A stretch of 64,000 nt of DNA from an uncultured Alphaproteobacteria bacterium (lineage in GTDB: Bacteria > Pseudomonadota > Alphaproteobacteria > Methylaequorales > Methylaequoraceae): contig CABYVV010000004.1 of assembly GCA_902522465.1 (NCBI GenBank), forward strand, positions 1-64,000, written 5' to 3'. This document shows, in pieces, positions 40,244-49,716 of this stretch; the stretch's first letter is position 1, and every line of letters starts with the position of its first letter. A program made the position numbers and the translations under genes. The notes under the pieces are model-generated. The model made no database searches, was not told the origin of the DNA, and saw only the letters and a program-made list of their open reading frames with translations.

Positions 40244-43200
40244 AAATTTACAACCTTAGCTTTCTTCTCTTCATTAATTCTTTTTAACAAAACGTTTTCA
40301 AAATCAATAGGTAAAACTTTAACAAAGTTTTTTAATTCTTTATCAAAATTATCCAGTATACTTTTAGCGACTGATGAATTCGTATAGTTTAAATGTCTTT
40401 TTAGCAATTCTTTTATCCTCAACTCATCATTAAATAGAAAGTTATACTTGTCAAAAAGTTTTTCAGGAAGAATATATTTACTTTTTTTTATCTCGGAGAT
40501 GTTAACCATTGATAAATTACATTTCTCTTTGAATTTTTTCTGATTCTGGTAGACATAAGCTATGCCACCGCTCATCCCGGCACCAAAGTTGACTCCAGTA
40601 TTACCTAAAACCATAACTACTCCGCCAGTCATATACTCACAACAATGATCTCCTGTTCCCTCAACTACTGCGATAGCCCCGGAATTTCTCACTGCAAATC
40701 TTTCACCTGCAACACCTGAGAAATAACATTGTCCCGAAATTGCACCGTAAAGAACAGTGTTTCCAACAATTATATTTTCTTCTGACCTATATTTTGATTC
40801 ACTGAAGGGCTTTATTATGATTTTGCCACCTGAAAGACCTTTTCCCACATAATCATTTCCCTCGCCAGTTAAATTAAGAGTAACTCCAGCAGAAAGAAAA
40901 GTTCCAAAACTTTGACCTGCAGTTCCCCTTAAGTTGACCATTATTGAATCCTCTCGCAACCCTTTATATCCAAATTTTTTAGCCAAAGTTCCAGAAAGTA
41001 AAGCTCCAAAACTTCTGTCTGTGTTTCTTATGGATTTATTTATGTTTACCGTAGACATTTCTTTTTCAAGAACTTGTCTGGCTTCGTTAACGACTTCTCT
41101 ATCTAAAATAAATTCTAAATCGTGATTCTGCTGTGACGAATTAAAAATATCTGTTGATTTGTCATGATTTGGTTTGTGAAGTATGTTTGAAAGATCAATA
41201 TTTTTTGCCTTCCAATGTTTAATTGCTTTATTCTTTTCTAAATATTCTGATTTACCAATTAAATCTTGAAACTTTCTTACGCCAAGTTCTGCCATTATCT
41301 CTCTAACTTCTTCAGCAACGAGAAAGAAATAATTAACCACATTTTCTGGTGTACCTCTAAATTTTTCTCTTAGGATTTTGTTTTGCGTAGCAATGCCAAC
41401 TGGACATGTGTTCAAGTGGCATTTTCTCATCATGATACATCCAATAGATACAAGTGGCGCTGTAGAAAAACCAAATTCATCTGCTCCTAATAATGCACCA
41501 ATTACAACATCCCTTCCAGTTTTTAAACCTCCATCAACCTGCAATGAAATTCTATTTCTCAGTTTGTTAATTACTAAAGTTTGATGTGTTTCTGCCAACC
41601 CTAATTCCCAGGGAGTGCCTGCATTTTTGATAGAGGTTAATGGTGAGGCACCTGTTCCACCATCATACCCAGCAATTGTAATATGATCAGCTTTACATTT
41701 AGTCACACCTGCTGCCACAACTCCAACTCCAAATTCTGAAACAAGTTTAACGCTGATCCTAGCCTTTTCGTTAACATTTTTTAAATCAAAAATTAGTTGG
41801 GCTAAATCCTCAATTGAATAAATATCATGATGTGGAGGTGGTGAAATTAGACCAACTCCAGGTGTAGAATGTCTTACATTTGCAATATTTTCGTCAACTT
41901 TATGACCAGGAAGTTGTCCGCCTTCTCCTGGTTTAGCTCCTTGACTAATTTTAATTTGTATGTCTTTAGCATTTACAAGGTACTCGGTAGTGACTCCAAA
42001 TCTACCAGAGGCAACTTGCTTAATAGCACTTTTCATTGAGTCACCATTCTTCAGTTGGACAAAACGTTCTGGTTCTTCTCCCCCCTCACCAGTATTTGAT
42101 TTTCCACCAATCCTATTCATGGCAAGAGCAAGTGTTGTATGTGCTTCTCTAGATATTGAACCGTATGACATAGCCCCTGTAGAAAATCTTTTAACTATTT
42201 CGGTTGCTGGCTCCACTTCTGATAAAGAAATTTTATTGTCCTTTTTAAACTCAAAGAGACTTCTAATTGTAAACATTGATTTATTGTTATCATTAATTTT
42301 TTTTGAAAATTCTCCGAATGTTTCTCTTGAATTTATTCTGACTGCTTTTTGTAGATTTGTAATTGTTGAAGGAGACCAAGAATGCTTTTCTCCTCTTATT
42401 CTGTAAGCATACTCCCCACCAACATCCAAGGATTTCTCACTATCTAATTTAAAGTTGGTCATTGAAAATCTATTTAAGGTCTCTTCTTGTATTTGTTTTA
42501 AGTCCATTCCTCCAATTAATGTTGCTGTTCCAGGGAAATATTTATCTATAACACTCTCAGAAATACCAACTGCATCAAATATTTGTGCACCGCAGTAGGA
42601 CTTTAGCGTCGAAATGCCCATTTTAGACATGATTTTAAGTATGGCTTTTCCTGATGCCTTAATGAAATTACTCTCAGATGATTTGTAATCTTTTGAATCG
42701 ACTAGTTCAGATATCGTATGAAAAACTAAATAAGGATTAATTGCTTCTGCACCGTAGCCTGCCAACACTGCGAAGTGATGAAGTTCTCTTGCTTCCCCAG
42801 TCTCCAGAATGATACTTGTTTTCATACGCAAACCTTCTTCAATCAAATAATGGTGGATGGATGAAACAGCAAGTAAAGAGGGTATAGGAGCGTTTACAGA
42901 AGAAACATTTTTATCAGACAAAATCAAAATGTTAGATCCATCTAATATCTGTGACTTTGCTTCAAAACAAATTCTATCAATACCTTCTCTGAGTTCATCA
43001 CCTTTATTAGAATTCTTAAAAAGTATATCAATTGTAGAAGCTTTTAATCGTCCTTTAGTTGTCTCTTCAATATTTCTTATTTTCTCAATATTATCGTTTG
43101 TCAGTATGGGTTGATTCAATTCAAGTCTTGCTTTGAAATTATTTTCAGGAGAGTCAAAAATATTTGGTTTTTCACCAAGTGTCATGTCTAGTGACATAAC

Positions 43201-44799
43201 CAGTTCCTCTCTAATAGGATCAATAGGTGGGTTGGTGACCTGAGCAAAACATTGTTTAAAATAACTAAAAAGAAGTTTGGGTTTGTCTGATAATAAGGAT
43301 ATAGGAGTGTCTGTACCCATTGAACCGATAGGTTCGATTCCTAATTTTAAAATAGGTTCAATAAAAAAGTTAATATCCTCTTTTGTATATCCAAAGCATA
43401 ACTGGAGCCTTTTAATATCCTCTTTGTTGTCAGAAGCATTTTCATTTTTAGGCTTCAGGTCATTAAGAAAAATCTGATTTTTCTCGAGAGATTTTTTATA
43501 GTCAAACTTTTGCGAAAGTTTTTCTTTTATTTCGTCATTCTGAACCACTCTCTTTTCTATTAAGTCAATCAGAAAGATCTTTCCTGGTTCAAGCCTCCAC
43601 CTCTTAATAACCTTCTTAGGATCTACATCCAAAACCCCCATTTCAGAGGACAAAAGTATCATTCCATCCTCAGTCTGAATATATCTAGATGGTCTAAGAC
43701 CATTCCTATCTAAAATTGCTCCAATTTTTTTTCCATTCGTGAAGCACATTGCTGCAGGACCGTCCCATGGCTCAATATAATTCGAATAATATTCATAGTA
43801 ATCTCTCATTTTTGGGTTTGTTTTGTCTTTTTCCCATGCTTCAGGAATCAGGAGCATCATTGCATGTTCAATATCATAACCTCCAATCATTAAGTATTCT
43901 AGGGCATTATCAAATGCAGCAGAATCTGACAATCCATCGAAAATTAAAGGATTGAGATTTTGGAACTCTTTCAAGAAAAAATCTGAGCGAGAAATAGAAG
44001 CACGTGCATTCATCCAATTTGCATTTCCTCTAAGAGTGTTAATTTCTCCATTATGGCATAAGAATCGAAAGGGTTGGGCCAAATCCCAACTCGGAAATGT
44101 ATTTGTAGAAAATCTTTGATGAACAATTGCTATTGATGAAATAAACATTTTGTCTTTTAGGTCATCATAATAATCTTTCAAACTATCAGACATTATCATA
44201 CCTTTGTAAACAATTATGCTGCTGGACAATGAAGCAATGTAGAAATCGAAAGATTTTAATTCTATCTCAATTCTTCTTCGGGCAATAAACAATCTTTGCT
44301 CAAATTCGTTAATTTTACTGGCTTGAAAAGTTTGTTTTATGAAAATTTGAACAATCGATGGTTCGTTACCTCTAATAGATTTACCAAGAACTTTTTCGTT
44401 TCTTGGAACATCCCTTACGTGGATATTCTCAAGTTTTAATTTGTTAAGATATTTGTCAATAATTTTTATACAATGAATTCTTTCCTCTTTATCTCGAGGA
44501 AGAAAAAACATACCAATCGCATAATCATTAGGTCTTGGAAGTATTATATTTTGTTTAGATAATTCCCTTTGGAAATATTGATGAGGGATTTGGGTTAACA
44601 AGCCAACTCCATCACCTGCTTTAGGATCTGCACTTACAGCACCTCTGTGAGTTAGATTTCCCAATATTCTTAGTCCATTATCAATGATTTCTCTAGATGG
44701 AATGTCATAGATGTTTGCTACGAAACCAATACCGCAAGAATCCTTTTCATTCTTTGGGTCATAAAGACCTTGTTTTTCAACTTGTCTGAACATTCTCAT
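40231..44799 (-). CDS. gltB: glutamate synthase large subunit
   Basis: 1522 aa; SCGIGFVANI, PISLLSDKPKLLFSYFKQCFAQVTNPPIDPIREELVMS, KISQGAKPGEGGQLPGHKV, CHLNTCPVGIATQ. Confidence 0.98.
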   Translation of the reverse strand: MRMFRQVEKQGLYDPKNEKDSCGIGFVANIYDIPSREIIDNGLRILGNLTHRGAVSADPKAGDGVGLLTQIPHQYFQRELSKQNIILPRPNDYAIGMFFLPRDKEERIHCIKIIDKYLNKLKLENIHVRDVPRNEKVLGKSIRGNEPSIVQIFIKQTFQASKINEFEQRLFIARRRIEIELKSFDFYIASLSSSIIVYKGMIMSDSLKDYYDDLKDKMFISSIAIVHQRFSTNTFPSWDLAQPFRFLCHNGEINTLRGNANWMNARASISRSDFFLKEFQNLNPLIFDGLSDSAAFDNALEYLMIGGYDIEHAMMLLIPEAWEKDKTNPKMRDYYEYYSNYIEPWDGPAAMCFTNGKKIGAILDRNGLRPSRYIQTEDGMILLSSEMGVLDVDPKKVIKRWRLEPGKIFLIDLIEKRVVQNDEIKEKLSQKFDYKKSLEKNQIFLNDLKPKNENASDNKEDIKRLQLCFGYTKEDINFFIEPILKLGIEPIGSMGTDTPISLLSDKPKLLFSYFKQCFAQVTNPPIDPIREELVMSLDMTLGEKPNIFDSPENNFKARLELNQPILTNDNIEKIRNIEETTKGRLKASTIDILFKNSNKGDELREGIDRICFEAKSQILDGSNILILSDKNVSSVNAPIPSLLAVSSIHHYLIEEGLRMKTSIILETGEARELHHFAVLAGYGAEAINPYLVFHTISELVDSKDYKSSESNFIKASGKAILKIMSKMGISTLKSYCGAQIFDAVGISESVIDKYFPGTATLIGGMDLKQIQEETLNRFSMTNFKLDSEKSLDVGGEYAYRIRGEKHSWSPSTITNLQKAVRINSRETFGEFSKKINDNNKSMFTIRSLFEFKKDNKISLSEVEPATEIVKRFSTGAMSYGSISREAHTTLALAMNRIGGKSNTGEGGEEPERFVQLKNGDSMKSAIKQVASGRFGVTTEYLVNAKDIQIKISQGAKPGEGGQLPGHKVDENIANVRHSTPGVGLISPPPHHDIYSIEDLAQLIFDLKNVNEKARISVKLVSEFGVGVVAAGVTKCKADHITIAGYDGGTGASPLTSIKNAGTPWELGLAETHQTLVINKLRNRISLQVDGGLKTGRDVVIGALLGADEFGFSTAPLVSIGCIMMRKCHLNTCPVGIATQNKILREKFRGTPENVVNYFFLVAEEVREIMAELGVRKFQDLIGKSEYLEKNKAIKHWKAKNIDLSNILHKPNHDKSTDIFNSSQQNHDLEFILDREVVNEARQVLEKEMSTVNINKSIRNTDRSFGALLSGTLAKKFGYKGLREDSIMVNLRGTAGQSFGTFLSAGVTLNLTGEGNDYVGKGLSGGKIIIKPFSESKYRSEENIIVGNTVLYGAISGQCYFSGVAGERFAVRNSGAIAVVEGTGDHCCEYMTGGVVMVLGNTGVNFGAGMSGGIAYVYQNQKKFKEKCNLSMVNISEIKKSKYILPEKLFDKYNFLFNDELRIKELLKRHLNYTNSSVAKSILDNFDKELKNFVKVLPIDFENVLLKRINEEKKAKVVNLWQK

Positions 44800-44843
44800 A
44801 ATAATTAATCAAGTAAGTAAATATACTATTATTATATAGTTAT

Positions 44844-45530
44844 TTAGTCATCCATTAACATAGTTTTTTCGTATAAAATTTCTCCCATTGTTTCAGAATC
44901 AGATTTTTCTTCTCTCTTGTACTTTAAAAGACCAATACCCTTAGCAAACCAAGTTGTAGTAAAGATTTCAATATTTATGTTTCCTAGAGTTGGGTCTGGG
45001 TAGTAACTAGTCTTGCCATACCCAGTGACCTTGATACAATTTTCAATTTTTTTTCCATTGATCGTGATAGTTTCATTCGTGCCAACAATTTTATTATTGA
45101 GTTTGAATGGTAAATTTGTGTTGTAAAACCTATCATAACCTAGTTTCATCTGAATAGTTGTCTTGTCTGTAGTTTCCCATGAAGTATTTATCTTTACAGG
45201 AAAGGCAAGTAAAAGTTCTGAATTTTCATCATTAGATGTATTTTGTTTTGACGACAAAAAATTATCGAGGTTCTTTATCAAAATTCCCTGTTTTTCAAAA
45301 ACATAGAATGTTACTTCTCCATCGTTTTTTAAGACTGGTATTGCATTGTTAATTTTTGGAAGAAAGTAGAAACTTTGTCTAAAATTTTTTTTCTTATTTT
45401 CTTTGTCTTTAAAAAAAATGTCATAGAAAATTTGTTCACCTTCGTTGTAGGGAAAATATCTTTGATTTGAATCACAAGAGATTGTTGAAATTGTTACTAC
45501 AATTAAAAAAAAAATTAATTTTATTTTCAT
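44844..45530 (-). CDS. hypothetical lipoprotein
   Basis: Signal peptide with lipobox-like TISC, then 200 aa beta-rich sequence. Confidence 0.65.
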   Translation of the reverse strand: MKIKLIFFLIVVTISTISCDSNQRYFPYNEGEQIFYDIFFKDKENKKKNFRQSFYFLPKINNAIPVLKNDGEVTFYVFEKQGILIKNLDNFLSSKQNTSNDENSELLLAFPVKINTSWETTDKTTIQMKLGYDRFYNTNLPFKLNNKIVGTNETITINGKKIENCIKVTGYGKTSYYPDPTLGNINIEIFTTTWFAKGIGLLKYKREEKSDSETMGEILYEKTMLMDD

Positions 45531-45544
45531 TTTTTACTTATTTT

Positions 45545-46153
45545 TTACTTAAAGTCTTCTTTAACAAGAGGTGCCAAACCCAATTTATACTCTAATGCGT
45601 TGCATAACATCTGACCAATCAAAATATGAGTCTCCTGAATTCTAGAAGTTATTTTAGTAGGAATAGATATAATAATATCAGCAAATTTTTCAATATCATG
45701 AGTATCTTTTCCAGTGAAAATTACTGTTTTAATTCCATTCTTTTTTGAGTATGCCAACCCATTAATTACGTTTTTACTTTTTCCCGAAGTTGAAATACCA
45801 ATAGCAACATCACCAATTTTACCCAAAGCCTCCAATTGCCTAGAGAAAATTAGTTCAAAACCTAGATCGTTCGCAATTGCTGTAAGAGTGGAAGTATCAG
45901 TAGAAAGAGATATTGCAGGTATTGATTTTCTATCTCTTGAATATCTAACTGTCAGCTCAGTCGACAAATGTTGAGCGTCAGAAGCACTACCACCGTTTCC
46001 AAAAAATATAATTTTATTTCCATTCTTTACAGATTCGAAGCAAACATCAACTAACTTAACAAAGTTTTTTTCCATACATTTGCTCGTTCTTTTCACAACA
46101 TGGATATGTTCTTCAATTTGTGATTGAAAGAAATTTTCAATTTTTTTATTCAT
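45545..46153 (-). CDS. SIS-domain phosphoheptose isomerase (GmhA/DiaA family)
   Basis: IIFFGNGGSASDAQHLSTELTVRYSRDRKSIPAISLSTDTSTLTAIANDLGFELIFSRQLEALG, IQETHILIGQMLC. Confidence 0.93.
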   Translation of the reverse strand: MNKKIENFFQSQIEEHIHVVKRTSKCMEKNFVKLVDVCFESVKNGNKIIFFGNGGSASDAQHLSTELTVRYSRDRKSIPAISLSTDTSTLTAIANDLGFELIFSRQLEALGKIGDVAIGISTSGKSKNVINGLAYSKKNGIKTVIFTGKDTHDIEKFADIIISIPTKITSRIQETHILIGQMLCNALEYKLGLAPLVKEDFK

Positions 46154-46163
46154 AATCTTTCCA

Positions 46164-46239
46164 TGGCGATCTCATCTGGACTCGAACCAGAAACTAATCC
46201 TTAGGAGGGATTTGTTATATCCAGTTTAACTATAAGACC
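46164..46239 (-). tRNA. tRNA-Arg (anticodon CCT)
   Basis: Minus strand GGTCTTA TA GTTA-AACTGGATA-TAAC A AATCC-CTCCTAA-GGATT AGTT TCTGG-TTCGAGT-CCAGA TGAGATC G CCA; 76 nt cloverleaf with encoded CCA. Confidence 0.95.
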
Positions 46240-46243
46240 CCAA

Positions 46244-46756
46244 TTACCTTCCAAATGGTATTTGATATTTTAAAACCAAAGTTTCAGATCCTGGGTTTTT
46301 TTTACCGCTATCTGCATTTGAAATATGAAAAATACCCACACCTATTCTAGAATTGTTTCTAAACCTATAAAAAACATCTATTCCTATGTAAAATTCAAGA
46401 GGGTTGCCTGCCTTAATCTCATTACCGTCCTTGTAATATCCACAAGCCAAACTGGGAGTCATTACAATATTTTTTTTTTTTCCATAGTATCCATCGATAC
46501 CAAATCCTCCATAAGCATAATATGCATTTTCGTTAGTCCCAAGAAAACCTGCAAAAGGCTTTATAAGATTAAACATTTTTTTTCCACTATGTATTTCTAG
46601 ATTTATCATCCCAGATTGATCATTGTGAGGTGGAGAACCATCTTCCATATAATTAAATATTCCCACACCAACTGAAAAACGTGAGGAATCTTTAGCCTCT
46701 GCAGTTGATGCTAAAGATAAAAAAATAAAAAAAAATATGTGAAAAAGTTTCTTCAT
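46244..46756 (-). CDS. PagL-like lipid A 3-O-deacylase/acyloxyacyl hydrolase, copy 1
   Basis: Signal peptide; IGVGIFHISNADSGKKNPGSETLVLKYQIPF (HxSNA...NxGxE PagL catalytic layout). Confidence 0.8.
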   Translation of the reverse strand: MKKLFHIFFFIFLSLASTAEAKDSSRFSVGVGIFNYMEDGSPPHNDQSGMINLEIHSGKKMFNLIKPFAGFLGTNENAYYAYGGFGIDGYYGKKKNIVMTPSLACGYYKDGNEIKAGNPLEFYIGIDVFYRFRNNSRIGVGIFHISNADSGKKNPGSETLVLKYQIPFGR

Positions 46757-46759
46757 TCT

Positions 46760-47275
46760 CTAAAAAGGAATATGGTATTTGAAAATTATTTGTTCTGAGC
46801 CGGGATTTCTATACCCAAGACCGGCATTAGATATGTGAAAAACGCCAACTCCAACCCTAACATTATTCCTAAATCTATAAGATAAATCACCACCACTTCT
46901 AAATTCTAATGTATGTCCCATCCTTATTTGATCACCATCTTCATAAATTCCAGCAGCTAAGCTTGGCGATAATATAATACACTTACATCTTAAAAAATAT
47001 AAATCAGTTGAAAACCCAAAATATCCATAATAAGCACTTTCATCTGTTCCCAAAAAACCTATTAGTGGCTTAATAAAGCCGAAAGCTTTTTTTTTTGAGA
47101 AATATTCTATATTATATGCTACTGAAGATTGATTGAAATTATCACTTCCATGTTTCATAAAATTATATATTCCACCACCTACCGCGATTCTGTTTTTATT
47201 GTCTCTAGCAATTGAATTATCACTAAAAAAAGACAATAAAAGCATAATTATAAAAATACCTAAATAATTTCTCAT
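46760..47275 (-). CDS. PagL-like lipid A 3-O-deacylase/acyloxyacyl hydrolase, copy 2
   Basis: VGVGVFHISNAGLGYRNPGSEQIIFKYHIPF; colinear with the neighbouring paralog. Confidence 0.8.
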   Translation of the reverse strand: MRNYLGIFIIMLLLSFFSDNSIARDNKNRIAVGGGIYNFMKHGSDNFNQSSVAYNIEYFSKKKAFGFIKPLIGFLGTDESAYYGYFGFSTDLYFLRCKCIILSPSLAAGIYEDGDQIRMGHTLEFRSGGDLSYRFRNNVRVGVGVFHISNAGLGYRNPGSEQIIFKYHIPF

Positions 47276-47316
47276 TTGTTAATTACAATAACACCTAAAC
47301 AAACTATCATTTAATC

Positions 47317-48765
47317 ATGAAAAATAAAATTAATTATTACTTTTTAGTTGTTTGCTTTTTTGTATGTTATTGCCTAATTTCAGGTTGCCAAAATAATCCT
47401 GCTACAGGCAAGAATGAATTTAATTTAATGTCAACTGATGAAGAGGATAAAATTGGAAAAAAGGAACATAAAAAAGTATTAGAACAATTTGGGGGTGAAT
47501 ATAATAATGTTAAACTTAATAATTATATTAATAGCCTAGGAAAATTTCTTGTAAGCACATCAGAACTTCCAGAAAAAGAATTCAAATTCACTGTACTAAA
47601 TACCCCAATAATTAATGCATTTGCTTTGCCAGGTGGATATATTTATTTAACCAGAGGCCTTATATATTTGTGCCAAAACGAAGCTCAACTTGCAGGAGTT
47701 ATTGCCCATGAAATTGGCCATATCACCGCAAGACACACGGCCAAAAGATATACTAAAACAGTTGGAACAAATGTATTACTTCAAGTTTTAAATGTATTTT
47801 CCAAAAATAATTATGTGAATAATTTATTAGGGCAGTCAGCTCAGCTCTACCTACTTTCATACTCAAGGTCTCAAGAATATGAGGCTGATAAACTTGCTGT
47901 TCGTTATATGTCAAGAGCTGGTTTTGATCCTAATGAAATGGCAAGATTTCTCTCATTAATGGAAAGATATTCTATTCTTCAAAGGAAAATATTAAGAATG
48001 GATAAAAATGTATCAGAACTTTTAAAGACTCATCCTAACTCTTCAAAAAGAGTGAATGAAGTGGTTTCAGGATATAAAGGAAGAATTCCTTTAAATCCAA
48101 TTGTGGGTAAAGATATTTTCTTAAAAAAAATTGATGGAATCACTTATGGCCACAAAGCAGATGAAGGTTTCTTTATAAAAAATTCTTTTGTTCATAAACC
48201 TTTGAGAATAAAGTTTGATTTTGATAAGGAATTTTATTTTTTAAATAAACCAAATGCCCTAATAGGTTCAACTAATAAAAAGACAAAAATAATTTTTGAT
48301 TTAGATGATTCGGATAAAATTAATGATTTAAAATATATTGCTAAATGGTTGAATATCTCCCAGAAAAAATTCACTGATTTTGAATCTTTTACTAGTAATG
48401 GTTTCAATGTGTTTAAGACAAAAGTTAAAAAAAATAAACAATTATTTGTGATAGCTACATTAAAAGGGAGTAAAAATTTGATTTATAGGTTTATACTTCT
48501 TACTGATGATCAGGAATTGAAGAATTATGAAAGTAAATTTAATAATTTATTAAATACATTTTCTAATATTCAAGATGATGAACTTAATAAATTACAACCA
48601 CCAATCATTAAAATCGTAACATCTTCATCTCAAAAAAACTTCAAAGAAAGGTTAATAAATAATTTAAATATTCAATCAAAGCATTCAGAACAATTATTTA
48701 ATACTATCAATGACATTCAGAATGACGAAATAGATACCGAAAGAAAATTCAAAATAATCTATTGA
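47317..48765 (+). CDS. M48 family zinc metalloprotease (BepA-like), lipoprotein
   Basis: VIAHEIGHITARHTAKRY (HExxH), YSRSQEYEADKLAVRYMSRAGFDPNEMARF; lipobox-like ISGC. Confidence 0.93.
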   Translation: MKNKINYYFLVVCFFVCYCLISGCQNNPATGKNEFNLMSTDEEDKIGKKEHKKVLEQFGGEYNNVKLNNYINSLGKFLVSTSELPEKEFKFTVLNTPIINAFALPGGYIYLTRGLIYLCQNEAQLAGVIAHEIGHITARHTAKRYTKTVGTNVLLQVLNVFSKNNYVNNLLGQSAQLYLLSYSRSQEYEADKLAVRYMSRAGFDPNEMARFLSLMERYSILQRKILRMDKNVSELLKTHPNSSKRVNEVVSGYKGRIPLNPIVGKDIFLKKIDGITYGHKADEGFFIKNSFVHKPLRIKFDFDKEFYFLNKPNALIGSTNKKTKIIFDLDDSDKINDLKYIAKWLNISQKKFTDFESFTSNGFNVFKTKVKKNKQLFVIATLKGSKNLIYRFILLTDDQELKNYESKFNNLLNTFSNIQDDELNKLQPPIIKIVTSSSQKNFKERLINNLNIQSKHSEQLFNTINDIQNDEIDTERKFKIIY

Positions 48766-49259
48766 TTAAGAAGTTCTTCTAACTTTCCTTTAGCTACCTT
48801 TTTATCAAGATTTTGAACAGCTCCATACTCATTACTTAATCTATTAAGAGCTGTCAAATAGATTTGCCTTTCAGAGTATGATTGTTGTTCTAAAGAATCT
48901 TCCTTTTTATGCAAATCTCTGACTACCTCAGCAATTAACACTGGATCACCACTGTTAATATTTTTCTCATATTCTTTAGCTCTTTTAATCCACATGTCCT
49001 TTTTAATAGCTGGTTTTTCAATAAGAACATCTAACGCCTTTGAAAGTCTATTTTTATTGCTAAGCTTTCTTAAGCCAGAACTTGATGCTTTACTCTTTGG
49101 GATTCTTAACTTCATTTTATCTTGTTTAAAATTAATAAGAATAAAATCTTGATTAGCTCCGTCTACGTCGTAAGTATCAAAATTTTCGATTTCACCAACC
49201 CCATAGGTTGGATAAACTACTAAATCACCTATATCTAATTCTAATTCTTTTTTTTTCAA
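48759..49259 (-). CDS. CarD family transcriptional regulator
   Basis: LDIGDLVVYPTYGVGEIENFDTYDVDG, KLRIPKSKASSSGLRKLSN. Confidence 0.92.
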   Translation of the reverse strand: MKKKELELDIGDLVVYPTYGVGEIENFDTYDVDGANQDFILINFKQDKMKLRIPKSKASSSGLRKLSNKNRLSKALDVLIEKPAIKKDMWIKRAKEYEKNINSGDPVLIAEVVRDLHKKEDSLEQQSYSERQIYLTALNRLSNEYGAVQNLDKKVAKGKLEELLNQ

Positions 49260-49325
49260 AAATGTCTCCAGTAAAATTTATTTTGTGAAATATATATCAA
49301 ATCACGCGAAGTTAAAAGATAAATA

Positions 49326-49670
49326 TTATGAGCCCTTTCCAGGATTTGGGCTAAAGTGATTATCGAATTTATTCTTTACATCTTTCCAATCATCACTGTC
49401 TTCAGGAGGGGTGCCCATCTTATTAATATTTGGCCATTTTTCTGCATACTCTCTGTTGATATCTAACCATTTTTGAGCATCTTCACATGAATCGTCGCTT
49501 ATTGCTTCAACAGGGCACTCGGGTTCACATACACCGCAATCAATGCACTCGTCTGGATGTATTACAAGAAAGTTTTCTCCTTCATAAAAGCAATCAACCG
49601 GACACACTTCAACACAGTCCATGTATTTACATTTAACACACGCATCCTTTACAATATATGCCATGGTCAT
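49326..49670 (-). CDS. fdxA: ferredoxin FdxA (7Fe type)
   Basis: [55 protein letters not shown]. Confidence 0.96.
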   Translation of the reverse strand: MTMAYIVKDACVKCKYMDCVEVCPVDCFYEGENFLVIHPDECIDCGVCEPECPVEAISDDSCEDAQKWLDINREYAEKWPNINKMGTPPEDSDDWKDVKNKFDNHFSPNPGKGS

Positions 49671-49716
49671 TATATAGAACAGAAAAAGAAGTTATTCAAG
49701 ATAATTAGAGTACATT

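Noticed and set aside
49671-49716. Missing S4-domain gene between helicase and fdxA as an unusual loss
   Set aside because: The spacer is simply short; absence from this position says nothing without the rest of the genome.
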